A stretch of DNA of 64,000 bases from Labia minor (Eukaryota; Arthropoda; Insecta; Dermaptera; Spongiphoridae): NCBI GenBank assembly GCA_963082975.1, contig OY720345.1:31380611-31444610 (forward strand), given 5' to 3'. Positions 10,870-21,719 of the stretch are shown here, one piece after another. Position 1 is the first letter of the stretch; the number at the start of each line of letters is the position of its first letter. The notes beneath the pieces are model-generated. The model saw only the letters and a list, made by a program, of their open reading frames with translations, was not told where the DNA came from and did no database searches. Position numbers and translations under genes: made by a program.

Positions 10870-11660
10870 ACATGACGTAAATGACGTCTATCGATGTCTG
10901 ATTGTGATTCATAAATATCTATTTTTTCAATTTTTTTATAACTTAAACTTTCAACGAAAATACTGAAGAAGTATTGATGTAGTTAATTATAATCTATATA
11001 TGTGATCAAATGATTCCATACTATTCGTTACCAAGAATAAATATAAGGTGGTATAAAAAAAGTCATTTTTCATATTTTGAACCTATGCGTTTGGAATTCT
11101 TACATATATAAAAAATTACATAAGAATACAAAATTTCTTCATTTCCGAGAATTATTAATAAGATCTCTAGTTCGATTGCCAAATGATGTTTTAACTGGTA
11201 GAAATTTAGCAATAGGAAAATCAATATGTGGGCGCCTAATAACAACTGCAAATATTTCTCCTTCGTTTGTCACTCAGCATTTTATCGAAAAAATCCCTAA
11301 ACGAGAAAATTCAACACTAAATAAGTGTATCATCGATCCCGAAAATGTGCAAAAATAATGTCTGAATGTAAACTTGCTATAGTTGTAAAACATGTCAAGA
11401 AAAACCAGCCATTTGTTCAGAATGCTACAAGAAAATAAAAATTTATTTGTCTAATTATATTATATTACAAAATTGAATTTCATGTTAATAAAAAATATTT
11501 ATTTCTTTTTGTTAAAAAGTTTTGAAAAATTTGTTTTAAATTTATATAGCATGCAAATTTGGTGGACGTCTATGGAAGAAGACAAATGACGTCTTTCAGA
11601 GATTCGTTGAATTTGATAGACAAATGTCTGCTATAGACGTCCATCATATTTTTTTGAAAA
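10870..11660. repeat. region with repeated GACGTC motifs around a piggyBac remnant
   Basis: GACGTC-containing stretches occur at about 10875-10900 and 11563-11645 on either side of the piggyBac coding remnant. They could be subterminal repeats of the decayed element. No TTAA-bounded ends were found. Confidence 0.3.
11047..11480 (+). pseudogene. piggyBac transposase C-terminal remnant, frameshifted
   Basis: The frame from 11047 encodes KKVIFHILNLCVWNSYIYKK and then KFLHFRELLIRSLV, the C-terminal part of the DDE_Tnp_1_7 domain of piggyBac transposases. This frame ends at 11358. A different frame at 11384-11440 encodes CKTCQEKPAICSECYKKI, the cysteine-rich C-terminal zinc domain of the family. 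An in-frame stop at 11044 cuts off the upstream part. The catalytic Asp residues are absent. A dead fragment rather than a domesticated gene. Confidence 0.8.
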
Positions 11661-11886
11661 TAAGCTAAAAATTAATATAAACTGTTTTGTGAATCTGTTA
11701 TCTCGATAAAAAATCTCCAAAAACTAACTAATTTTGCAAAAAAAAAATTTGTGCTTTTTTTAGACCTTCAATAGTATAAAAAGGAGCGTCAACGTGTTAA
11801 ATTTGAGTTAAGAAAGATTAAGCAATTCAAAGATTTTGTCGAAAGATTAAAATTATTTTAATCTTGTTTTAATCAATACTATGAGG

Positions 11887-12489
11887 CAGGGGTCGGCAAC
11901 CTGCGGCCCTTTTCGCCTTTTTGTGCGGCCCCCCAAAGCATTAATATAATTTTGAAAAAATCAACAGAACGTGCCGAAATGTGGCCGGTGGCAATAATGT
12001 ATACCAACAGAAGTACAAATTTACAAAACTTGTTGAGGATCTCAGTATCCCAAACACAACCGGACGTAAATGAATTATCCAACAATATTCAAGAACAAAC
12101 ATCGCATTGAACCTTAATGAATGAATAAAATGAAAGATATTTTATATTCACATAATAATGTATTTTTGTAATTGAAATTGTATTTTCCTTTTTCCTGTTA
12201 CAAACTGTATTATTTTTGTTTTCTAACATTCTTGTTCTTTTATTATAATATTTATTTCATTATTATATTATTTTATTATATTTATAAGTATGTAATTGGA
12301 ATCGTATGTTTTTATTTAAGAATTGATAAATTTTGTCAATAAAAAGTACTTTTTTCTATAATCTTTTAATAATATTTATACTTGTATATGATATAAAAGC
12401 ACTATGTAAGTTATATTTGAATGTGCGGCCCGCATAAAAAAAATTATTTTGAAAATGGCCCGCCATCCGAAAAAGGTAGCCGACCCCTG
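11887..12489 (+). mobile_element. hAT deletion derivative with 8-bp target duplication
   Basis: The left end is CAGGGGTCGGCAACCTGCGG and the right end complements it (TAGCCGACCCCTG). Flanks 11879-11886 (CTATGAGG) and 12490-12497 (CTATAAGG) are an 8-bp target duplication with one mismatch. 603 bp. Only the 3' end of the transposase survives. Confidence 0.9.
12006..12110 (+). pseudogene. hAT transposase C-terminus
   Basis: Encodes NRSTNLQNLLRISVSQTQP and ends in EQTSH-stop. This is the hAT dimerisation-domain tail (compare RVASSSIPADIDQLI in the element at 19.5 kb). Nothing upstream is coding. Confidence 0.75.
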
Positions 12490-12497
12490 CTATAAGG

Positions 12498-13195
12498 TAT
12501 ATTTATTATAAAATGAATCACAATAAAGATCAAATTAAAAAAAGAAGAATTAAGAAGTATTTAAACAAGAGATTTTAAAAAATCTAGATTAATATTTTTA
12601 AGTAATTTTGATCATGTAAATGCAAAACTTATAAAATAAATGTTTATTATATAAGAAAGGTTAAAAAATTTTTGATCTTGTTTTAATCATTACTATAACG
12701 ATGGATGTTTCAATGAAAAGAAAAAAAGATTTAAAGTAAAACAAGAGATTCTAAAAAACTAGATTCATTTTTTAAAATAATTTTGATCTTGTAAAATAAC
12801 TTATGAAATAAACAAATTTTAAATTTTAAACCAGTGCCTAATAAGCTTCATAAATCAATTCAACCTATAAAAAATATTAGAAAGAAAATTCAATTTCACT
12901 GACTTGAAAATCTTCTTTAAATCTATTCTAAAAGATGTGAAATATATTATTTTTAACTAGGAAATTTGACTTTTTATTAATTTATTTATTTATATTATTA
13001 TTATTATTATTATCATCATCTAGATATGTATATGAATATAACTAAAAAGCTATTATATTTATAACTTATTTTATTTAACCGATTTGTATATATTAACTTT
13101 AGAAAAAATATAATATAGTTAGATATAAAGAATTCTTATAAATTTTTTTAAAAATCTGACCATGGCATTTTATATTAAATATATACAAAACATAC
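12498..13195. other. A+T-rich intergenic sequence
   Basis: Three diverged copies of a stretch around AAGAGATTTTAAAAAATCTAG occur near 11820-11870, 12570-12600 and 12740-12790, suggesting an old local duplication. No gene. Confidence 0.4.
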
Positions 13196-13396
13196 CATCT
13201 TGTACTTTCTGGGGTATCCTTCCAGCGATTAACTTTTTCTTCTCCGATGTATAAAAATCGCGGTCTACAAAATGAAGGCGACTTTCACGATATTGCATTA
13301 TTTTCTTATGTGGGAGGCCAAGTAAATCATCGCGACCCAATTGCTTGATCCACCTCGCACGTAAATTATCATTCCTTGGTAAATAAAACATTTTGC
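13196..13396 (-). pseudogene. THAP-domain exon truncated by mariner
   Basis: The minus-strand frame reads KMFYLPRNDNLRARWIKQLG, then DLLGLPHKKI, RLHFVDRDFYTSEKKKLI and AGRIPQKVQDG. This is the body of a THAP zinc-finger domain (invariant Pro after the first Cys pair, Trp, HF motif, closing P-containing segment). A donor GTATGT follows the last codon at 13195-13190. The N-terminal Cys pair is missing because the exon runs straight into the mariner left end. A probable continuation with a C-x4-C pair lies across the mariner at 14913-14958. THAP domains bind DNA as C2CH zinc modules and occur both in host factors and in P-element-type transposases, and which this was cannot be told from one exon. 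Confidence 0.65.
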
Positions 13397-13579
13397 ACCG
13401 TTCCAAAAGAAACCGAACTTTAAAAAAAAAAATAGTACCACTAATGCCATCTGTTGTAATATTTTACCCGTAGTTGGCTTAGTCCCTCATTGAAAACTGG
13501 TATAAATTTCATGACATTTGGATGCATACAACAAAAGTTATTGCGTCTCAAATGTCAGTGTTTTGTACATCGGTCGGAA

Positions 13580-14219
13580 AATGAGTTTCAAACAAAGAGC
13601 TGCAATTGATTTTTGTGTTAAACTTGGTAAAACTTTTACTGAAACGCACCAAATGCTACAAAATGCATATGGTGATGATTGTCTATTCCGTACGCAAGTT
13701 TACGAGTGGTTCAGGCGATTCAAATCGTATAGAGAGAAGCTGGATGATGACGAAAGATCAGGCCGTCCTAGAACCGGATTATCGGAAGAAAATATCCATT
13801 CAAAAGGAATTATCCACAAAGAATTTGTTCCACCGGCCAGACAGTCACTAGAGAGTTTTACTTGGGCGTCATGAAGCGTTTGCTGGCAAGAATTCGTGGT
13901 ATTCGGCCAGAATATCGAGAAATCGGCAGTTGGACTCTTTTGCACGATAATGCACCATCACATCGTTTGCGACTTGTAACTGAATTTTTGGTCAAAAATC
14001 ACGTTATTCCTTTGCATCATTTGCCCTATTCACCAGATCTGGCTCCGTACGACTTCTATCTGTTCCCTAAACTGCATTTGGCGATGAAAGGAAAGTGGCA
14101 CGCAGAAGGCGACGACCGACGTCCTAATGATCATTCCAATAAAGGACATCGAGAAGTCGTTTGACAACTTGTTGGAGCGTGCAAATTTGTATATCGATGC
14201 AGAAGGGTACATTTATTAA
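13580..14219 (+). pseudogene. mariner transposase, central deletion and frameshift
   Basis: 13580-13800 encodes the N-terminal HTH region (MSFKQRAAIDFCVKLGKT ... VYEWFRRFKSYREKLDDDER ... GRP). The next codons jump to the C-terminal half (HKEFVPP, then in another frame GVMKRLLARI, LLHDNAPSHR, YSPDLAPYDFYLFPKL, then a tail running out of frame to 14219). The deletion removes the first catalytic Asp; the Asp of HDNAP and the last Asp of the YSPDLAP region remain. Non-functional. Confidence 0.85.
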
Positions 14220-14264
14220 TAAAAATGATTTGTACACAAAATGTACATTGGTTTTTTTATTTTT

Positions 14265-14873
14265 ACTATCTCGTAAGAGATAGTATTGCGATCACGAAAA
14301 TTTTCGATGTTGAGATTTTGATGTTTTTATACGTTTTGAGGGTTCCTGAATCATTTTCACTAAGGTTGAGAAAAATGTCTGTGTGTGTATGTGTGTGTGT
14401 GTGTGTATGTGTATGTATGTAACCAAGATTACGCAAAAACGGTTTGAGCTAGAATGATGAAATTTGGTACATGAGCCTTATTCAAAATTCGTAGTTTTCT
14501 ATCAACTTTTGAAAAATGTAGCTCAACCGGAAGAGGGTCATTACCTACAACGTTTTGATTTTTTTTCCTCTAAAGTGACCGTAAAAATAAAGATATATGT
14601 TTGATAATTTTTCACATGATTAATAATTGTATAAAACTGCTATATATAGAATTTCAGCTTGATTGATTCGCTGAAATTACCAGAATTAATTTTTTAACAC
14701 TGCAAATCTCACGCGCCAACACGTGACGTGATGCCATCAACAAAAAGCCAAACATGCGCTGGTTTAATATTTATTATTTATAATTTATAATTAATTAAAT
14801 TTATTTTAAATATAATATATTATGTTATTTAATCCTATTCAAATTGCGAGATAGTCGAGTGGAGACACTCCAG
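14265..14873 (+). mobile_element. Helentron-like element, family A, near complete
   Basis: The 5' end ACTATCTCG is complemented by CGAGATAGT at 14847-14855, which is followed by a terminal stem-loop (TGGAG-ACA-CTCCA) ending at CAG. An inverted repeat lying upstream of a 3' stem-loop is the hallmark of Helentron/HINE elements. An internal (GT)n tract lies at 14376-14421. The insertion point lies in a T-run of a mariner, so both boundaries are visible. Other copies: 17.73-17.89 (minus), 44.5-44.81, 52.90-52.99 (minus), 61.6-62.1 kb. Confidence 0.75.
14376..14421. repeat. (GT)n / GTAT microsatellite inside Helentron-like element
   Basis: Imperfect GT/GTAT run, the internal microsatellite typical of this element class. 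Confidence 0.85.
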
Positions 14874-14912
14874 CTAATTTTTAAAACCTTTGGTTTCTTT
14901 TGGAATGGAGTA

Positions 14913-14958
14913 TGTACAACGAATAAATTTTGCAATTTTTATGGGCACAAAGACGGGG
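14913..14958 (-). pseudogene. possible N-terminal piece of the split THAP exon
   Basis: Just beyond the mariner right end, the minus strand reads PRLCAHKNCKIYSLY after an acceptor-like TTTTGTAG. The C-x4-C spacing is compatible with the first zinc ligands of a THAP domain, whose remainder lies at 13196-13396. Short, so tentative. Confidence 0.35.
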
Positions 14959-14959
14959 C

Positions 14960-16019
14960 TACAAAAATAAAACATTTTTTATAATAATAGTTTAAATATA
15001 GGCCCACATAAAAAATAATTCCAAATTAAAGAATAAAATTATATTTCGTTAAATTTATTTAATATAACAAGAAAAATAGAAAAGATGATGTTAGACGAAA
15101 ATTTGCAAATATTAATAAAACAAAAGGAGATTAATTATTAGTTATTAGTTTAATTTGTCTTTTAAAATAATAAAAATATATAAATTTGCGAAAAAATAAC
15201 TAACACTAAAAAAAATTTGTGTTTTCCTTTAATAATTATTTTTAGAAAGGTGTGGTAGCTATTGTAGAGCCCCCTTTCTGTGACGGACTTCGAAGAATCA
15301 TCATTTATAATAATATATTATTTAATACAACATACAATTATAAAATGGAATTTTAAGTTGAAATGTTGATGGACAGGCTATAAATTATGCTTTATGAATG
15401 TACCTAATTGTGTTACTCAGGTATACAATAATAATAGTTAGAATTGATAAAAACATTTCAAATTTTATATACACAATAAATATAATAGACAATTTTGAAA
15501 ATTGTCCTTTGAAGTGAAAATAAATAATAAAATTTTTTTATAGTTTTAATATTCAAATTAATTTTTAAATATATCCACATATAAAAAATAAATATATATT
15601 AAATAATAAAATAATTTCTATAATAAAAATTTTACTTACATTAAAATCCATGTTTGCTGGGTATGATATTAAAATAATTGCAGTGCATTCAGGAGATGGT
15701 CTATGGTTATTAATCAAAATAAACTTATTACATAGAATATAGCAATCTGTTGGGCGTCTAGAATTCTACGCTAAAAAAAATGAAAATTATTCTTTCTAAA
15801 TAAAAATAAATTTAAAAAACGTTCCAAAATTCTACAATTTTTAATTCCCAATATTCCTTCTAAATAAATTTAAAAAACGTACCAGAAGCCCCTAAATACT
15901 TTTTTAAAAGTTTCTGTCGGATATCCGTCAGATAGCGCACAACGCAGTTTCAAAAACAACTTTGAGTGTCCAAGTCTGATAACGGAGGTTTGTGGTTGCT
16001 ATCTTAAAGATTTTTAAAT
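14960..16019. other. A+T-rich sequence without a gene
   Basis: 15030-15130 is a diverged copy of the repeat at 27.95-28.25 and 57.4-57.77 kb (ATTTATTTAATATAACAAG motif). The remainder is unassigned. Confidence 0.4.
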
Positions 16020-16145
16020 TTTTTTTTGAATGAATATTGGGAATTTAAAAATTATTTATTGAGATATAAAATTAGCATTACAGAAATCAAATATGCTTTT
16101 TTCAAATATGTTAGTTTTATATCCAAATAAATAATTTTTAAATTA
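16020..16145. repeat. dispersed repeat, copy 1
   Basis: Nearly identical to 21567-21700 (TTTTGAATGAATATT through ATCCAAATAAATAATTTTTA). A shorter trace at 22850-22885. No coding potential. Confidence 0.75.
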
Positions 16146-16220
16146 ACAGAAAACTCCACCTACTTTTATGTAATTTACATAAATAAAATAAACGAATAAT
16201 GTTCTTGTTAATATTTAATA

Positions 16221-16850
16221 CTAGCTGCTCAGAGCTCCCTCGGCGCTCTTCGCATCTAGACGGGGGCTCCGCCCCCTGTACCCCCCCCCCCCCCCCCCGA
16301 GTGTCCCTATTCTGAGCTATAACCATCTAACTCCTAACCTGTCCCATCTCTCTCACGTTCCTTCCTACATTGTCCACCCTGTTCACAATTGGTCTTCCAC
16401 ACAGACGTTTTCCAATCGAACTCCCCACCAATATATTTTTCCTCTCCCCTTCTAGCCATGTGCCCTGCCGATCCCAGCCTTCTCTTTTTTATGACCTATA
16501 TCTAGAGATGCATAGAGGTCATGCAATTCCTTGTTATGCAGTCTCCGCCATTCCCCGGTGTCCTCATCTTTCTTAGGCCCATAAATGCTGGGAAGAATCC
16601 TATTCTCAAATACTCTGAATCTATTCTCATCTCCCAGGGTTATAGACCATGCCTCCCACCCATATAATACAATTAATAATTTAATAATTTTGATCCCCTT
16701 TGATAATAATTTCCAGATTGCAACCTCGATTTAAATTCTTTGCAAATATTATTCTCTGATACTAATTATTTTGTCTTTTCACTATTAATTTCAAACCCCA
16801 TCAATTTTCCTGCCTCGATTAATTTTTTTATGCTACTTTAAATGTTATTA
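16221..16850 (-). mobile_element. Helitron 3' terminus with RT fragment
   Basis: On the minus strand an RT C-terminal fragment (about 16850-16320) is followed by the GGGGGC hairpin, the hairpin ending in AGAGCTCTGAGCAG and CTAG|T at 16221. Same organisation as the copies at 6.2, 34.7 and 63.1 kb. Confidence 0.65.
16281..16298. repeat. poly(C) tract, 18 bases
   Basis: Eighteen uninterrupted C where the other copies of this repeat have five. A local expansion. Confidence 0.85.
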
Positions 16851-17729
16851 ATTTATTTAAAAAAAAAATCAGAGTAAACAAAATAAAAATAAAATATAAA
16901 ATTAGCATAACACTAAACTACTATAAAAATAATATTAAAAAATATATTATATATTAAAATCTTACGTGAAAATCCAATTAAATCCAATGAGATCAAATTT
17001 TCTAATTAAAATAATTTACTCACATAATCTTAAAAATTAATAGTATTAAATTATAGCCGTAATGTGAATGTTTTCAAAGTTTAAAAGGCCAATAAGATCA
17101 ATTGAGATATTGTAAATATCAATAGATATATAAAAAGATTTTTATCTGCACATTGCTCAGAATTTAAATTACCGCCAAATTATCGCCACCAGCGCCTCTA
17201 TGATCTAGTATGGTAACTAAACTATTTTTCATTAATTATTTTTTATAATTTTTTTAAAATTTTTCTAATTATAAAATCGAAAATCGGGCTTCGAGGTCTG
17301 GTGGCCAGCCCCTTTGTGTTTCCGTGTAAAAAATTCCAGGTCCCTGCGTGCGATAGATATGGCTGGAGAGCTCGGTCAGACAGACAGACACATTAACTTG
17401 CTTTTATTATTATAGATAGATAGAAGATGTATGGATTAAAAATTTTCTTCAATGTCAATATTTGAAACGAGAGAAACACATACGAGTTGTCCTTAGCAAG
17501 AAGGAAATTTATAAATAAATAAATAAATAATCATTTCTATTTCCATAAATATACTATTTATAAAGATCACAAGAAATCCATTAATCATTGATTAACTAAG
17601 AATAATTAATCCAACGCATTTTTAATCATCTAAGTTTATCAAACAACTGATTTACGTACATTTGGGTTAATTTATAAATGAAAAAACATGTGGGATGTAA
17701 ATTATAAATTAAAATTAATAAATAGCATT
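16851..17729. repeat. A+T-rich sequence with Helentron-like fragment
   Basis: 17135-17420 shares TTTATCTGCACATTGCTCAG with 30.62 kb, contains a CAGACAGACAGA run and ends in ATAGATAGATAG. A degenerate copy of family D. No gene. Confidence 0.5.
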
Positions 17730-17890
17730 TATTAAACCAGCGCGAGTTTGGCTCTTTGTTGAGCGCATCTGGTCACATGCTGGCGCGTGATTGTTAGTCA
17801 ACGTGCTAAAAAATTAATTCCGGTACTTTTAGCGATTCAACCAAGCTGAAATTCTATATATAGCAGTTTTATGCAATTTTTAAACATGTA
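17730..17890 (-). mobile_element. Helentron-like family A, fragment
   Basis: Reverse complement of the interior of the 14.3-kb copy (CTATATATAGAATTTCAGCT and CACGCGCCAGCATGTGACC regions). Both termini are missing. Confidence 0.65.
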
Positions 17891-18369
17891 AAAAAATATA
17901 AAAGATATACTGAGAGGAGTACGTGAATATATTTGATTTAATATTGCTTATTGTGAGTTTCTATATTGCTGCGAAATTTGTATTTATTTATTTAATATTA
18001 AATAATTTAACTTTGATATTTGATCAATAGCGCGAAGTGTTACAATGTAATTTATATTATTTATCAAACAATAAATAATAAATTTTTTAATTTTATTGGT
18101 GTTAAGTGTTAAATAAAATTTATATTTATATTTATCAAATAATAAATAATATAAATTCATAAGTTAAATAGTGTTAAGTGAAAAATATAAATTAGTCAAG
18201 AAATCAATTTATTTCGATTGGTGTCATTGATGAACAAGTTTTTTTTTGTATAATTTAAATATTGTGTAATATTAGTAATAGTTAATACCATGTTACTTGG
18301 GTTTGTTTCGAATATTATGTATACGGATGGTATGTGGGTGTCGAGTTTGATATTCAAATAATTGCAGGG

Positions 18370-18640
18370 AATTCGGAAGGCCTGTGGGAGGGGGTGATCT
18401 GGGGTCATTTTTTGCGGTGTCATCTATTGGGCGCCTGAAGAATCAACCGTTTTCGCCTGCAACACCATCTGGCGTTCGTGTTTCACCCGTCCCATTGAGC
18501 TGGACACCCATTGGTTGTGTAATTATTTACATCCGTGGCTCCGAGATAGAAATGATTGTCCCTAAGAGGGCGTAACCAACAACCACGCTTGGCTTTAGGT
18601 CAAGACAGGCCAAGAGATGGCGGGGCCTTCACCATTGTGT
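18370..18640. other. GC-richer island, unassigned
   Basis: Base composition stands out from the surroundings. A 63-codon frame (18384-18575, plus) is open but resembles nothing known. It abuts the TTAA MITE. Possibly the remnant of a retroelement leader; not classified. Confidence 0.3.
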
Positions 18641-18649
18641 TTGCTTTAA

Positions 18650-18944
18650 CCCTATCATATGTCAAATATTATAGCTAAGTTTTTTTGAATTTTTTAAAAT
18701 TAAAATAAATATTAATTAAATAAAAAACCTTTGTACTGTATAACTCTAAATTATATAACCTTATATTATATTATATTTCTAATTATTATAATTATATTTC
18801 TAAAAATCCTTTAGGATATTATTATTTGTATAAGGTTATATAATTTAGAGTTATACAGTACAAAGGTTTTTTATTTAATTAATATTTATTTTAATTTTAA
18901 AAAATTCAAAAAAACTTAGCTATAATATTTGACATATGATAGGG
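18650..18944. mobile_element. palindromic MITE flanked by TTAA (piggyBac-like)
   Basis: Arms of about 115 bp at 18650-18764 and 18832-18944 are almost perfect inverted complements, starting CCCTATCATATGTC, with a 65-70-bp loop. TTAA at 18646-18649 and 18945-18948 is the piggyBac target duplication, and termini beginning CCC fit that superfamily. No coding sequence. Confidence 0.85.
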
Positions 18945-19496
18945 TTAATTACAATTTTTTAAAAGACATCCTTAATAAATAGAAAAATAATAATTTTTAA
19001 ATAATATAAATAATATTTAATTATAATCTAATCAAAGAAAAAAAAAGTTTGAATCTATTTGATAGTTGATCTTTCTATATATAATTAATCTCAAATTAAA
19101 TATTTTTTAATATTAAAAAAACAAATTTCATATGTATATTTATTTATTTTTAATATTAAACGTATTTCATATGTATATTTATTTTTATAAATGTTTAGGC
19201 CAGGGGTGAGCAACCTTTTTAACCCACGGGCCAATTTCAATTTTAAAATTTTGGGGCGGGCCGCACTTACTAATCATTTACAAAGCTTTATATATATACT
19301 AATAAACATTATAATATAAAAATACAAAATTAAAAAAAGTAAATATTTCATATATAAATTTTAATGCGACAAGAAAAGAACAAAAATGCAAAATTTAAAA
19401 AAGTAAATATTTTATATAGTTATAAGTGAATATTATAAGTGTACATAAATGTTAATGCAAAATAAAAGAACAGAAAAACTAATTTACTTGAAAACT

Positions 19497-21294
19497 TTAA
19501 TGAGAAATTTGGCAATGTTTTTTTGATATAAGCTGATCAATATCAGCCGGTATTGATGAAGAGGCTACACGTATGCAGCTTTCTAATCGAGCATCACTCA
19601 GTCTTGAACGGTGGTTATTTTTTATTAATTTCATGGTTGAAAATAATTGTTCGCATACATACGTACTTCCGAAAAGAGACATCATTTGCTTTGCATTTTT
19701 CGTCAAAAGCGGAAATTTCTCAGGGCTCACAAAAGATTTATAAAAATTATCGATGTTTACTGAGAAAAATACATTTTTTAAATCCGTATTATTCTGAATG
19801 ATAATCACTTCCATTTGAAAGTTTTCAGGAACTGTATCCACATCGATATATTAAATGGTGAAGAAAACATTTTCATGGAAACCGCTATCTTCTCAGCTTT
19901 GAACATTTGGGATCGTAATTGAAATTCGTTGATTAAAATGTCTATATATTGTACGTATTTTTGAGAAGTAGTAACGTTTTCTTTTTCTAAATATGGAAAG
20001 TGAGACACATTATTCTGCAAAAGAAGCTGTTTCCACAATTTTAATTTGCGCTCAAAGCCTTGAATTTTATCATACAAATTGTGAATAAACTGTCCTTTGC
20101 CTTGAAGTTCGACATTAAGATCACCGAGATGCTGAGTTATGTCGATAAGAAACGCAAAATCGCACATCCATTCTTTATCACCAAAATGAGGAAAGGCATA
20201 TTCCTTCATATCCAAGAACAATTGAATTTCACTTTTTAAGGCGTATACTCTTTTTAGCATTGCACCTCTACTAAGCCAACGTACTTCGGTATTGAAAACC
20301 ACGTCGCCATATTCAGTTTCTAAATTGTTCAGGAATTCTTTAAATTCACGGTGATTTAACCCGCGCGACTTTATAAAATTAATTAATTTAATTATTGGTA
20401 CTGTGACATTTGGAAAATTCAATCTTTTCGCACACAAACTTTCCTGGTGAATTATACAGTGGTTAATGAATATTTCTCTTCCTGTGGCCTTCTTAATGTC
20501 TTGAAATAGCCTTCCCGATACTCCTACATACATGCTTGACATTGCTGGTGCTCCATCTGTTGATATACCAATAATCTTCTCTAATAAAATAGAAAATTTT
20601 TCCAACACCGACTTTAGTTCATCATACAGGTCTTTGCCGGTTGTAGTCCATTGCATTGGAACCAGTGAACACAATTCTTCAGTAATATTAAATTTAGTGT
20701 CAATACCACGTAAAAATATATCAAGTTGTGCTGTATCGCTAATGTCGCAGCTCTCATCAAGTGCCAAATAACAGTATTCGAATTTTTCACGAAGCGTTGT
20801 AGCTATGTTCTCGGACAAGTCGTCGATTCTCCTTGCAATGGTGAATCTTGATAAACTAATGTTTGAAATAATATTTATTTTATCAGGAAATGCTATTTCT
20901 GCAACAACAGTCAGACATTCTTTTATCATCTCTCCATCCGCAAAGGGTTTCATTTTTTTGCCAGTATTTGACTGACAATAAAACTAGCCTTTACTACCGT
21001 ATTTGATAAAATATCTTGATTTTTAAAAATAGTCTGTTGGTTTCTCAAGTTTTTTTCCTCTTGATTAACCTTATCTATCCGGAGTTGTCCGGTTAAGTTT
21101 TTATATTTATCTTCATGTTTTGTATCTTAATGTCTTTTTATGTTATATTATTTTAATGAAGACACAGTCTCTGAGCATAATAAGCATACAGCTTTATCTT
21201 TAACGTCATTAAGAAAATAATAAAATTTCCACTTTTATTGGAAAATCCTGTGTTCATCCGCAATTTTCCGTATTTTTGTTTGCTTTTTCGACAT
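19497..21294 (-). pseudogene. hAT transposase (Charlie/Buster group, ZBED5-like), inactivated
   Basis: Reads from MSKKQTKIRK at 21294 through a BED-type zinc finger (CLLC ... H-x3-H) to a 382-codon open block at 20953-19805 and a C-terminal block ending at 19497. Visible family landmarks are LALDESCDISDTAQL, ISTDGAPAM, EVRWLSRG and CEQLFSTMKLIKNNHRSRL, with a final CQISH. At least three in-frame stops lie in the BED region (near 21235 and 21140-21160), and an indel near 19845-19855 shifts the last 115 codons, so no active enzyme can be made. The long open block retains all core catalytic-domain landmarks, implying fairly recent death. It is the likely parent of the short copy at 57776-57977. 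Confidence 0.88.
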
Positions 21295-21566
21295 GCTATT
21301 AGGGATTAAAAATTATTTTATTATTAATTAATTTAATGAAAAAAATCTAATATGATATTACCTTTTTGATAATAATATTGCACTCACGTCTTTCAAGAAA
21401 CCCAAAAATTAGTCAGTTAACAGCTCACAAGTCTGATACTGAGTCACAGAGCATCCATACACAGAGCTATACACTCAATGCTATTTTTTTTCGTTACTAG
21501 TGCTGGCAGTGCTGGCAGGCAGGGTGGGCATGTGTGAGCGTTTTTCCCGACCGACGAGGAAGGCAT

Positions 21567-21700
21567 TTTTAAATTTTTTTTGAATGAATATTTGGAATTT
21601 AAAAATTATTTATTGAGATATAAAATTAGCATTACAGAAATCAAATATGCTTTTTTCAAAAATGTTCGTTTTATATCCAAATAAATAATTTTTAAATTAA
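21567..21700. repeat. dispersed repeat, copy 2 (inside hAT)
   Basis: Nearly identical to 16020-16145. Lies between the hAT transposase and the SINE, so it inserted into the hAT element. Confidence 0.75.
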
Positions 21701-21719
21701 CATTATAATTAATTTATTG

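Larger units (their letters stand above)
13397..14910 (+). mobile_element. mariner element, deleted, interrupted by a Helentron-like insert
   Basis: The left TIR contains TTCCAAAAGAAACCGAACTT and the right TIR the complement (GGTTTCTTTTGGAATGGAG at 14892-14910), next to TA. It belongs to the same family as the copy at 48047-48550. The 609-bp insert 14265-14873 separates the coding remnant from the right TIR. Confidence 0.85.

Noticed and set aside
11063..11251. 62-codon minus-strand frame
   Set aside because: Antisense to the piggyBac remnant and without known motifs.
20532..20771. 79-codon plus-strand frame
   Set aside because: Antisense shadow of the hAT transposase block.
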